A stretch of DNA of 64,000 bases, from contig NVTY02000079.1 in the NCBI GenBank assembly GCA_002401765.2, forward strand, positions 62,001-126,000, read 5' to 3'. Source of the stretch: Thiotrichaceae bacterium (GTDB taxonomy: Bacteria; Pseudomonadota; Gammaproteobacteria; SZUA-140). The notes under the pieces are model-generated. The model was not told the origin of the DNA and searched no databases. It worked only from the letters and a program-made list of their open reading frames with translations. The stretch's first letter is position 1. Each line of letters opens with the position of its first letter. This document shows, piece after piece, positions 37,302-44,436 of this stretch. The position numbers and the translations under genes were made by a program.

Positions 37302-37664
37302 TCACCCCAGCACTTTATTGATTGTTGCTAGCAATTGATCGGGATCAAATGGCTTAACAATCCACCCAGTTGCACCCGCGTCTTTTCCTTCCTGCTTTTT
37401 ATGAGGCGCAGATTCAGTGGTGAGCATTAATATAGGTGTGAATTTGTAATCGGGTAGATTACGCAGCTCTCTAATTAGCTGGATACCATCCATATTAGGC
37501 ATATTGACATCTGTGAGGACCAGGTTTACCTTATTTTCCTGAGCTGCTTTTAGGCCATCAACGCCATCAACCGCCTCTACAACATCATGCCCTGCATTCT
37601 TTAGCGCAAAAGACACCATTTGACGCATTGATGCCGAATCGTCTACTGCTAGAATACTTGCCAT
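37302..37664 (-). CDS. cheY: Chemotaxis response regulator CheY (Che2-type)
   Basis: A 120-residue single receiver: acidic pair Asp8/Asp9 in LAVDDSASMR, phospho-acceptor Asp52 in LVLTDVNMPNMDG, switch Thr in MLTTES and Lys in WIVKPF. It is the cognate output or phosphate sink of the adjacent CheA. In Pseudomonas Che2 systems the corresponding CheY does not obviously bind the flagellar motor, so a role outside swimming bias is possible. Confidence 0.96.
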   Translation of the reverse strand: MASILAVDDSASMRQMVSFALKNAGHDVVEAVDGVDGLKAAQENKVNLVLTDVNMPNMDGIQLIRELRNLPDYKFTPILMLTTESAPHKKQEGKDAGATGWIVKPFDPDQLLATINKVLG

Positions 37665-37718
37665 AATTTAATCTCCTTCACGCATTTTTATGCTTAAATA
37701 TAGGGTCTTAATACTTGA

Positions 37719-38036
37719 CTAGCTAGTAGCTGGAATTTCAAGGTGCTCACTAAGGCCTAATTGTTCTATGGATTTTGAAAATATACCTGATGGGGGAGTC
37801 CATTCGCATTTGATTTTTTTTGACTTCGCATCTTGATAAAATGCACACAACATCTGTGCGCCTGCTGTATCAATGCGTTCTATATTTGATATGTTAATGG
37901 ATATGTCACGCCCGGCACTGAGGGATTCTTTGAGCTTTTGATTGATCTCATTGACCATGGAAATGTCTAGCAGGTCTCCGCAGTCAATCGTAATATCTTG
38001 TGCGGTTGACTTATTTTTTTTCGAATTTTTGGCCAT
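37719..38036 (-). CDS. STAS-domain protein heading the che operon
   Basis: A 105-residue STAS domain preceded by a Lys/Asn-rich tail (AKNSKKNK). At the position where anti-sigma antagonists have a phosphorylatable Ser it has Asp56-Thr57 (ERIDTAGAQML). I start it at ATG 38036, inside a longer open frame whose upstream part lies across the FliA promoter and cannot be translated from that transcript. Its role is unknown; it could be a second target of the HsbR switch. The other STAS protein in the run (HsbA) has Ser-Ser here. Confidence 0.88.
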   Translation of the reverse strand: MAKNSKKNKSTAQDITIDCGDLLDISMVNEINQKLKESLSAGRDISINISNIERIDTAGAQMLCAFYQDAKSKKIKCEWTPPSGIFSKSIEQLGLSEHLEIPATS

Positions 38037-38091
38037 TGATTTATCGTCCCTGGTGGTTCTTCGACAACATCCTGTTGCTACTGCAATCCAG

Positions 38092-38118
38092 ATATCGTCA
38101 GTCAAATCTAAAACTTTA
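38092..38118 (-). promoter_or_regulatory. FliA (sigma-28) promoter of the STAS-cheYAW operon
   Basis: Minus strand: TAAAGTTT (38111-38118, 8 of 8), 11 bases, GACGATAT (38092-38099, 6 of 8 with GCCGATAA). It lies 55 bases before the STAS start and downstream of the flgAMN-PilZ operon terminator. Confidence 0.82.
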
Positions 38119-38149
38119 ACGAATGTCAAATCCGTTATATTCGTGGTTT

Positions 38150-38169
38150 AAAACTGCATAAAAATGCAG
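38150..38169 (-). terminator. Probable terminator after the flgA-flgM-flgN-PilZ operon
   Basis: On the minus strand CTGCAT-TTTT-ATGCAG forms a 6-bp stem followed by TTTT. It is 86 bases past the PilZ gene stop and just before the che promoter. A second hairpin AAGCCT/AGGCTT at 38198-38216 has no T-run. Confidence 0.55.
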
Positions 38170-38254
38170 CCTTGACTAGATGTATGTCGACAGAATTAAG
38201 CCTAGCTTTAAGGCTTATTTATCTGCGGTTAACATAAGGTCCTCTATTTGAGGG

Positions 38255-38992
38255 TTACTTAATTGAAGTTCGTCTTCTTTCTCGATCCAGTGCCATTACA
38301 AATTGGGTGATTTGGCGGTGAACTGGCTGTGGTAAGCTCTCAAAGGATGCGCCAATCTTTGGAGATGTGGTTTCGTGCTTATGCTTTATGAAGCGAATAT
38401 TCAGTTGGCAGATGATGCCCTCATTATCTGGAATGGTAAAATGACATGCTGAGATGAGGTAACCGACCTGTAGTGAGTGTGGTAAATCATTAGTAAAGGT
38501 AATGGAAACCCCGCCAATCGATATATCCTCAATCATTCCATCAAGGTAACTTCCATCCTCAAGCTGAATGGTTACCGGCACAGGGGTTTCATTTGAAGTG
38601 GTGGCGCGGTGTGCTGTTCTTTTTTGATAATAGATGAGTTGATTGGGTTGCTCTATCTGATAGTAGAGGTCGCCATCTTCGTTGATGAGTATTTCTAGGT
38701 GGGCGTCAAATCTGATCTGAATGCCGCTGAAGAAAGACCTTATTTTCATTCTTTTTTCTTTTAGAAACCGTTGATGTGCCTGCTCCGATATTAATTTATT
38801 GATGAGGATGAATTTTTTATTTTTATTGACCTCAACAATCAGGCTATCACCTCTATCGTTACCGTAGCCAGGCCGCGGGAATGTAACAGAAAGAATACAA
38901 CGACCCCCATGCATATTTTGTAATATTGTTGTGATTCTATCGGGATCAGTGATGATCTCCGGTGGCTCATCTTCTTTACGGGCGTTTTCCAT
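38255..38992 (-). CDS. ycgR: YcgR/FlgZ-like PilZ c-di-GMP receptor
   Basis: A 245-residue protein with an N-terminal YcgR domain (about 15-120) and a C-terminal PilZ domain. The c-di-GMP motif RxxxR is RTAHR at about 128-132, followed by DISIGG, which fits D/NxSxxG. Such proteins bind the flagellar motor or stator when c-di-GMP is high and slow swimming. It is the fourth gene after flgA-flgM-flgN, the same place as flgZ in Pseudomonas. It would read c-di-GMP made or degraded by the GGDEF-EAL and EAL-HDOD proteins in this window. Confidence 0.93.
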   Translation of the reverse strand: MENARKEDEPPEIITDPDRITTILQNMHGGRCILSVTFPRPGYGNDRGDSLIVEVNKNKKFILINKLISEQAHQRFLKEKRMKIRSFFSGIQIRFDAHLEILINEDGDLYYQIEQPNQLIYYQKRTAHRATTSNETPVPVTIQLEDGSYLDGMIEDISIGGVSITFTNDLPHSLQVGYLISACHFTIPDNEGIICQLNIRFIKHKHETTSPKIGASFESLPQPVHRQITQFVMALDRERRRTSIK

Positions 38993-39080
38993 ATGCTTGC
39001 CTGCTACGCTTGATTATGGGTGTGCAATACTATCGAATGAAACGATATCTCTTTAGCTTTCGGCCTGTGTCCTGTGATAC

Positions 39081-39530
39081 TTAGGCTTTCACAATCGTGC
39101 GTGCTTGATTTTGGTTGATTTTTTCACCTGTACGGCCGTACTGGAGCTCTGTAGTGGGCTCTTTTCCAAGAAGGATGGCGGTAGCCTGTTCAATGAATTT
39201 TTTTGTCGAATGGATAATGATGCCATTAATCTGATTTTGTTGCTGGCAATCGAGTGCTAATACTTGTAGCTGCTGCCATTGGGGTTTAAGTGATGGTGTG
39301 AGTAACTCGGAATCGGAAGGGGGTATTTTCGCCATTCTATTCTGGCTTGCTTGCTCTAAGGATTTTATTTGCTGCTCCTTCTGCGTGGCTAGGCTGGAAA
39401 TTTCTACGGCACTGGTTTGCGGATTAGAAAGCGCCTCATGCTCTTTTTTGAGTAAAGAAAGAAGTTCGCTAGCACCTTTCAGCTCTTCATTGATTAGATC
39501 TGCTTTGATGGATTGATTATTGCGCTTCAT
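39081..39530 (-). CDS. flgN: FlgN-like chaperone for FlgK and FlgL
   Basis: A 149-residue helical protein with the FlgN pattern of LLSLLKKEHEALSNP near 22-36 and a polar C-terminus (NQNQARTIVKA). FlgN binds the hook-filament junction proteins FlgK and FlgL before export. It follows flgM by 26 bases. Sequence conservation in this family is low, so order (flgA-flgM-flgN) supports the call. Its clients here are enlarged, see flgK and flgL. Confidence 0.9.
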   Translation of the reverse strand: MKRNNQSIKADLINEELKGASELLSLLKKEHEALSNPQTSAVEISSLATQKEQQIKSLEQASQNRMAKIPPSDSELLTPSLKPQWQQLQVLALDCQQQNQINGIIIHSTKKFIEQATAILLGKEPTTELQYGRTGEKINQNQARTIVKA

Positions 39531-39556
39531 CGCAGTGACTCCTTTTCATTATTGTT

Positions 39557-39889
39557 TCAATTAAGTTGTGTTTCAATGCGCAATATATTGTCTGCCAGCT
39601 TATGACTATCAATCTCGAACTCGCCACTTTCAAGGCGATATTGTATTGCTTCGACGCGCGCCATGTTTACGATAGGTATATCTTCAATTTCAGTGGCGAT
39701 TGCTTGCAATTGTGTGGCAGTTTCAGTGAGTGTCACGGTGTCGGTATAAGACGCATTTTCCGTTTTATTCTCAGATCGATTGGAAGGGCTGTTATCTGCC
39801 TGCGCTCGATTTGTTACCGTGCCCTCATGACTGTCTGTGGTGGCGCTGGAGCGCTGTGCTGTTGGTAAATTGATAACTTCGATGGGCAT
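39557..39889 (-). CDS. flgM: Anti-sigma-28 factor FlgM
   Basis: A 110-residue protein with a disordered Ser/Thr/Asn-rich N-terminal half and the conserved C-terminal FliA-binding segment: IPIVNMARVEAIQYRLESG (about 73-91) then FEIDSHKLADNIL. FlgM holds FliA inactive and is secreted when the hook is done. It is also the known partner of HsbA. A second, FliA-dependent promoter may lie directly upstream (39912-39938). Confidence 0.95.
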   Translation of the reverse strand: MPIEVINLPTAQRSSATTDSHEGTVTNRAQADNSPSNRSENKTENASYTDTVTLTETATQLQAIATEIEDIPIVNMARVEAIQYRLESGEFEIDSHKLADNILRIETQLN

Positions 39890-39911
39890 AACTTTAAACC
39901 TCTTATGACTA

Positions 39912-39938
39912 ATATCGGCCCGTCAGCGGGCGCGCTTA
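39912..39938 (-). promoter_or_regulatory. Possible FliA promoter of flgM
   Basis: Minus strand: GCCGATAT (39912-39919, 7 of 8) with a poor -35 (TAAGCGCG) 11 bases upstream. FliA autoregulation of flgM is common, but the weak -35 and an overlapping small hairpin GCCCG/CGGGC keep this tentative. Confidence 0.4.
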
Positions 39939-39967
39939 ATGGTGGCTTTGATAAACGATTGACCTAT

Positions 39968-40693
39968 TTATAGCCGTACGCCAACGACGCCCTCTGACAA
40001 CACAGTTCCTTCAATTATGCGTTTTGAGCTGAGGTTTCGGACGCGTATGACCTCGCCTTTTACACCACTTTTTAGCGCCTTTCCCTTCATGTGAACTTTC
40101 ACGCCTGTGTTTTGCGCTAATATGGTGACACGGTCACCTCTTTTAACCAGCATTGCTTCTGTTAGGGCGTTGGGGGGAATGATACTGTTATGGCGCAATG
40201 GCCGGCGTAAAATTTTCCCTTCAATTTCGTTAATGTCTGTTATGTAGCCGATAGACTGATTACTGATGTCGTGTCTTTCAAGTGCATAATCATCTTGTTT
40301 CAGTTTTTTTCCGCGTGACAAAAAACGTGTGGCAACATATATGTCTGCATATTTGATGATTTTTGCTGAAACATAGAGTGACCACGGTTTGTTGTCTTGG
40401 CAGCGGATACCCACACTGGTATTGCCGCTAAGATTTGCCCCTGTCGGCAAGAATGGTTCTAACGCAGTTTCACATTGTCGCAGCCTTAGGCGTGGGTCTA
40501 GGCGGCTAGTGATGACTTTGATGTCCATCTGGCCTCGATTATGGGGTGACATTTTGCTCATCAGGAATGTCACCGCGCTCTCTTTAATCGAGTCATGTGA
40601 TTGATAACCAGAAGAAAATGATGGTGCTGAATGCAATAGGGTGAGGCTAACGCATAACATTGAACTCAATATGTAGCGGGTCTTTTTGCTCAT
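39968..40693 (-). CDS. flgA: Flagellar P-ring assembly chaperone FlgA
   Basis: A 241-residue periplasmic protein with a signal peptide (KKTRYILSSMLCVSLTLLHS, then PSFSS) and a C-terminal SAF domain: ATRFLSRGKKLKQDDYALER, GKILRRPLRHNSII, LVKRGDRVTILAQ and the end IIEGTVLSEGVVGVRL. FlgA helps FlgI assemble into the P ring. I start it at ATG 40693, which places the signal peptide correctly; ATG 40708 is also open. It has its own sigma-54 promoter and leads flgA-flgM-flgN-PilZ. Confidence 0.94.
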   Translation of the reverse strand: MSKKTRYILSSMLCVSLTLLHSAPSFSSGYQSHDSIKESAVTFLMSKMSPHNRGQMDIKVITSRLDPRLRLRQCETALEPFLPTGANLSGNTSVGIRCQDNKPWSLYVSAKIIKYADIYVATRFLSRGKKLKQDDYALERHDISNQSIGYITDINEIEGKILRRPLRHNSIIPPNALTEAMLVKRGDRVTILAQNTGVKVHMKGKALKSGVKGEVIRVRNLSSKRIIEGTVLSEGVVGVRL

Positions 40694-40732
40694 TTCGATT
40701 ATTACCATTGAGAGTGAATTACACACTTACAA

Positions 40733-40748
40733 AGCAATTAGCATGCCA
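40733..40748 (-). promoter_or_regulatory. Sigma-54 promoter of flgA
   Basis: Minus strand TGGCATG-CTAA-TTGCT matches the -24/-12 consensus TGGCACG-N4-TTGCW in all but one base. It lies about 40 bases before the flgA start. Confidence 0.8.
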
Positions 40749-40773
40749 TGGCAGGCGGGCTTGATATCAATAT

Positions 40774-40800
40774 TAAGGTTAAGAGGTGCAGAGACGATAT
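40774..40800 (+). promoter_or_regulatory. FliA promoter of cheV
   Basis: Plus strand: TAAGGTTA (40774-40781), 11 bases, GACGATAT (40793-40800); 12 of 16 consensus positions. It is 36 bases before the cheV start and lies back to back with the flgA sigma-54 promoter. Confidence 0.68.
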
Positions 40801-40835
40801 CCTTGAATGATAACGATAGTTTAATGGAGAAAACC

Positions 40836-41786
40836 ATGAGTAGCCTGCTAGATGATGTCAACCAACGCACCCAGCTGGCTGGGTATAACCGGCTAGAAAT
40901 TTTGATGTTTCATCTGGGCGGAAAGCAGCGTTATGGGATCAATGTTTTCAAAGTTCAAGAGGTGATTCAGTGTCCGCCGTTAACAAAGCTGCCTAACTCA
41001 AATCCGGTGGTGAGAGGGATTGTGAACATTAGAGGCAAGACACTGTCAGTGATCGATCTGGCAATGGCAATTGGTAAGCGGCCGCTCGGTGATGAAAAGG
41101 ATTGCTTTTTGGTGGTTGCTGAATATAACCGGGTGACTCAGGGTTTTTTAGTGAGTGCAATGGATCGTATTGTGAACATGAACTGGGAAGAGATTAAACC
41201 GCCACCGCAAGGGATAGGGTCTGCATGTTATCTGACGGCAATTACTACCGTCGATGAGGAGTTTATTGAGATCATTGATGTTGAGAAAGTACTGGCCGAT
41301 GTGACTGGGACAAGCATGGAGGTTTCACAGAAGCAGATAGACGAAGGCAAAGGTTTTGATCTTTCTGAAAAATTTATGCTTGTTGTCGATGATTCAGCGG
41401 TTGCCCGTAAGCAGGTTCAGCGTACGCTTGAGCAGCTGGGTGTTGCATCTGTTATTGCAAAGAATGGACGAGAAGGTCTTGATCTGCTTCAACAATGGGC
41501 TGACGATGACCCGGATAAAATCCAGAACAATCTTATGATGGTGATTTCGGATGTAGAGATGCCTGAAATGGATGGCTATACATTAACGACTGAAATTAGA
41601 AAGGATCCACGTCTGGCAGAAATCTATATTATCCTTCATACCTCATTGAGTGGTGTATTTAATACCACAATGGTAGAGAAAGTGGGGGCTAACGAATTCA
41701 TTTCGAAATATGACCCTGATATTTTAGGGGCGGCGGTGCTGGGTCAGATAAAACGATTTTCTGAGGAGCACGGCGCAGCCGCATGA
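40836..41786 (+). CDS. cheV: CheV coupling protein (CheW domain plus receiver)
   Basis: A 316-residue protein: CheW-like domain (about 20-165, KQRYGINVFKVQEVIQCPPL, GIVNIRGKTLSVIDL) followed by a receiver (about 180-310, LVVDDSAVARKQV, MVISDVEMPEMDGYT, ending YDPD). CheV couples receptors to CheA and adapts by phosphorylation. ATG 40836 has TGGAG at the right distance and lies downstream of the FliA promoter; the longer frame does not. It precedes cheR and the flgB operon, as in Pseudomonas and Vibrio. Confidence 0.95.
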   Translation: MSSLLDDVNQRTQLAGYNRLEILMFHLGGKQRYGINVFKVQEVIQCPPLTKLPNSNPVVRGIVNIRGKTLSVIDLAMAIGKRPLGDEKDCFLVVAEYNRVTQGFLVSAMDRIVNMNWEEIKPPPQGIGSACYLTAITTVDEEFIEIIDVEKVLADVTGTSMEVSQKQIDEGKGFDLSEKFMLVVDDSAVARKQVQRTLEQLGVASVIAKNGREGLDLLQQWADDDPDKIQNNLMMVISDVEMPEMDGYTLTTEIRKDPRLAEIYIILHTSLSGVFNTTMVEKVGANEFISKYDPDILGAAVLGQIKRFSEEHGAAA

Positions 41787-41887
41787 ATGGCGGGGTCAAT
41801 AATCAGCTTCATTTTATATTGCATAGTAAGGTTGGAATGTTGATTGAGGTTGTATTGAACATATTTATTATCAGGGATGATACCTAA

Positions 41888-42730
41888 ATGCCAGCTGATT
41901 TTGGCTCAAAAAATGTGATTGATCCGCAGGAATATGATGCCTTTTGCCACTTTTTAGCGACGGCTTGTGGCATTATTCTAGGTGAGAATAAGCAGTACCT
42001 AGTGAGCAGTCGTCTCGCTAGGTTAATGCAAGAGCATGGTATCGTATCACTTGCCGCATTGGTGCAGGATCTAAAGCTGCACCCGGGTTCAAAAATCCAC
42101 ACCGCGGTTGTCGATGCCATGACGACTAACGAGACTTCCTGGTTTCGGGATGGTTACCCATATGATTTTCTTTATGAACAGATTTTACCTCATGCCGCGA
42201 CTAAACATAAAAATTTACGTATTTGGTCTGCCGCGGCATCATCTGGGCAAGAGCCTTACTCAATTAGTATTATTGCCGATGAATTTTTGAAAAATAAGCA
42301 TCACTCACGGATCTCTGTGAATATCGTGGCGACTGATATATCACAGTCGGTACTGAGGAGTGCCAAAGAAGGCATCTTTCCTCAAAGCTCATTAGATAGA
42401 GGGATGTCACAGGCTCGCGTTGCTCATTATTTTGATGAAAAGGAGGCTTTGTGGGGGATTAACGATGAGATTAAACGACGCATTACCTTTCGTGATTTTA
42501 ATCTGCTCGGTAGTTTTTCGGCATTAGGTAAATTTGACATCATTTTTTGTCGTAATGTATTAATCTATTTTTCCTCGGAAACCAAGATAGATATTCTTGC
42601 CCGAATCGCGGTGGCATTAAATCCACAGGGCTACCTGGTGCTTGGAGGTTCAGAGTCTATTGCCAATTATTCTGATAGCTTTAATGTTGTGCGGTTTAAA
42701 AATGGTGTGGTGTATCAGCTGAAAAAGTAA
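41888..42730 (+). CDS. cheR: Chemoreceptor methyltransferase CheR (flagellar cluster)
   Basis: A 280-residue CheR: N-terminal domain with FLATACGIILGENKQYLVSSRLARLM, TNETSWFRDGYPYDFL and the SAM domain IWSAAASSGQEPYSISI, then VATDISQSVL and FDIIFCRNVLIYF. It is a paralogue of the Che2-type gene at 31 kb and is the one linked to cheV and flagellar assembly. It lacks the C-terminal TPR extension seen in some CheR fusions. The gap after it holds a long AT-rich palindrome and the flgB promoter. Confidence 0.95.
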   Translation: MPADFGSKNVIDPQEYDAFCHFLATACGIILGENKQYLVSSRLARLMQEHGIVSLAALVQDLKLHPGSKIHTAVVDAMTTNETSWFRDGYPYDFLYEQILPHAATKHKNLRIWSAAASSGQEPYSISIIADEFLKNKHHSRISVNIVATDISQSVLRSAKEGIFPQSSLDRGMSQARVAHYFDEKEALWGINDEIKRRITFRDFNLLGSFSALGKFDIIFCRNVLIYFSSETKIDILARIAVALNPQGYLVLGGSESIANYSDSFNVVRFKNGVVYQLKK

Positions 42731-42810
42731 GCCCCAACCTTCCCCTCCGGTGGCAACAAAGCTTGCCGCTGATTACAATATCTTGCCTGTTCAGACTTTT
42801 CTATTTAACT

Positions 42811-42854
42811 AAAATTAAATATAACTAATTGAATTATTAGTTATATTTAATTTT
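42811..42854. repeat. 19-bp perfect AT-rich inverted repeat next to the flgB promoter
   Basis: Arms AAAATTAAATATAACTAAT (42811-42829) and its exact complement (42836-42854) flank a 6-base loop TGAATT. The right arm runs into the first base of the sigma-54 -24 element. It could end cheR transcripts, extrude as a cruciform, or be an activator site; none of these is proven. Confidence 0.9.
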
Positions 42855-42870
42855 GGCACGACCATTGCTT
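42854..42870 (+). promoter_or_regulatory. Sigma-54 promoter of the flgB operon
   Basis: TGGCACG-ACCA-TTGCTT matches the -24/-12 consensus exactly, with correct 12-base spacing of GG and GC. Start of transcription should be near 42880, about 27 bases before the flgB start. It needs an NtrC-type activator such as FleR/FlrC, whose gene is not in the window. Confidence 0.92.
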
Positions 42871-42906
42871 TGTATCAGAGCAAGGTCAATGAACAGGAGT
42901 CAGATA

Positions 42907-43308
42907 GTGGCATTTAATCTGGATAATGCATTTGGGATACATGCAGACGCACTAAAATTACGTGCTCAACGTACTGCTCAGCTGGCGGCCAATATTGCCA
43001 ATGTTGATACCCCGAACTACAAGGCTAAAGACATTGATTTTCAGGCGGCGATGAAGCAGGTGCAGCAAACTAATGGAGCCTCTACGCTGACACGTACTCA
43101 GGCTGGTCATCTATCGGCATCCAGTGATACGACACCCACCGCACCGTTATTGTATCGCATCCCACTTCAACCTTCGCTGGATGGCAACACGGTTAATGCT
43201 CAAATTGAGCAAGCCGCATTTGCCAAGAATACAGTGGAATATCAGGCGTCATTTAGTTTTCTCAATGGACGTATCAAAGGTCTGATGACCGCGCTTAAAG
43301 GAGAATAA
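42907..43308 (+). CDS. flgB: Flagellar proximal rod protein FlgB
   Basis: A 133-residue rod protein with the family start FNLDNAFGIHADALKLRAQRT and the shared axial motif LAANIANVDTPNYKAKDIDF. The C-terminal helix carries AFAKNTVEYQASFSFLN. I chose GTG 42907, preceded by AGGAG with 7-base spacing; upstream ATG codons overlap that ribosome site or the promoter. First gene of the flgB-L operon; flgC starts 2 bases later. Confidence 0.96.
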   Translation: MAFNLDNAFGIHADALKLRAQRTAQLAANIANVDTPNYKAKDIDFQAAMKQVQQTNGASTLTRTQAGHLSASSDTTPTAPLLYRIPLQPSLDGNTVNAQIEQAAFAKNTVEYQASFSFLNGRIKGLMTALKGE

Positions 43309-43310
43309 TC

Positions 43311-43718
43311 ATGTCACTTATGAGTGTCTTTAATATTTCTAGTTCTGCGATGAATGCGCAGTCCATCAGGTTAAATACTACCGCGAGTAATCTTGCCAAT
43401 GCAGAAAGCGTTAGCAGCAGCGAAGCGGGGGCCTATCGTGCCCGTCAGCCCATCTTTGAAACCGTGTTGAATAATATTACCGGTGAAGTTGAGGGGGTGA
43501 CCGTGACGGGGGTGGTTAAAAGTGAAGCGCCGGTGATGAAGCAGTATTCACCGGGTAACCCGATGGCGGATAAAGAGGGTTATATCTATCGTTCTAATGT
43601 GAATGCGATGGAGGAGATGGCCAACATGATCTCCGCTTCGCGTTCATACCAAAATAATGTGCAAGTGATGAACACCTCAAAAGAGATGTTGATGAGCACT
43701 TTAAGACTTGGCCAATAA
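43311..43718 (+). CDS. flgC: Flagellar proximal rod protein FlgC
   Basis: A 135-residue rod protein with SMSVFNISSSAMNAQSIRLN-like N-terminus (starting SLMSVFNISS), the axial motif TTASNLANAESV and a C-terminal NVNAMEEMANMISASRSYQ helix, all typical of FlgC. It assembles with FlgB and FlgF on the MS ring side of the rod. GGAG precedes the ATG. Confidence 0.97.
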   Translation: MSLMSVFNISSSAMNAQSIRLNTTASNLANAESVSSSEAGAYRARQPIFETVLNNITGEVEGVTVTGVVKSEAPVMKQYSPGNPMADKEGYIYRSNVNAMEEMANMISASRSYQNNVQVMNTSKEMLMSTLRLGQ

Positions 43719-43747
43719 CCCCTTTCGCGTGATTTTGGAGATTTAAC

Positions 43748-44410
43748 ATGTCAGTAATAGAGCAGAGCGTACTGGATAATCTGAATATCTCTCGGCGCCC
43801 GCAGGCATCCGGTGGCGACAAGATTGGTCAGGAGGGTTTTTTAACGCTGATGACGGCACAAATGAATAATCAGGACCCGACCAAACCAATGGAAAGTGGT
43901 GAGTTTTTTGCTCAGATTGCACAGTTTAGTACGGTTGCGGGGATTCAGGATTTACAAAATTCATTTAGCCAGGTGGCGACGGCATTGCAATCTAACCAGG
44001 CCCTACAGGCATCCACCATGGTGGGGCGTACGGTGATGATTCCATCGGGTGAGGCGGTGTTTAATGGTGAAGACCCTGTGGTTGGCAAGGTGGGAGTACC
44101 GGATGCTACCAATCAATTACTCATTAGTGTGATAGATGATACTGGGCAGGTGGTAAAAACCCTGAATATGGGGACTAGAGACGCTGGCGTGGTTGATTTT
44201 TCATGGGATGGACGTAATGAAGCGGGTGAATTAATGCCTAAAGGCGACTATACCATTGAGGCGATCGCCACCACCAGTAGTGAAAGTATCGAGCTGGGTA
44301 CGTTACTGGCTGAGCGGGTGGAGAGTGTCACATTGGGCAGTGGTGGCATCACGCTGGATCTTGCTAGTGATCGCTCGGTGCCAATGTCTGGCATCAGACA
44401 AGTACTTTAA
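43748..44410 (+). CDS. flgD: Hook cap protein FlgD
   Basis: A 220-residue scaffold protein: N-terminal signature KIGQEGFLTLMTAQMNNQDP (about 25-44) and MESGEFFAQIAQFSTVAGIQ, then the FLG-Ig domain with DFSWDGRNEAGELMPKGDYT. FlgD caps the growing hook and is lost once FlgK is added. Normal length and intact motifs. Confidence 0.97.
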   Translation: MSVIEQSVLDNLNISRRPQASGGDKIGQEGFLTLMTAQMNNQDPTKPMESGEFFAQIAQFSTVAGIQDLQNSFSQVATALQSNQALQASTMVGRTVMIPSGEAVFNGEDPVVGKVGVPDATNQLLISVIDDTGQVVKTLNMGTRDAGVVDFSWDGRNEAGELMPKGDYTIEAIATTSSESIELGTLLAERVESVTLGSGGITLDLASDRSVPMSGIRQVL

Positions 44411-44436
44411 TTGAGTTTAAGTAGAGGAGAAGTAAC

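Noticed and set aside
37719-38129. Longer STAS protein start at 38129
   Set aside because: It would place the start upstream of the -10 of the FliA promoter, and the extra 31 residues do not resemble STAS.
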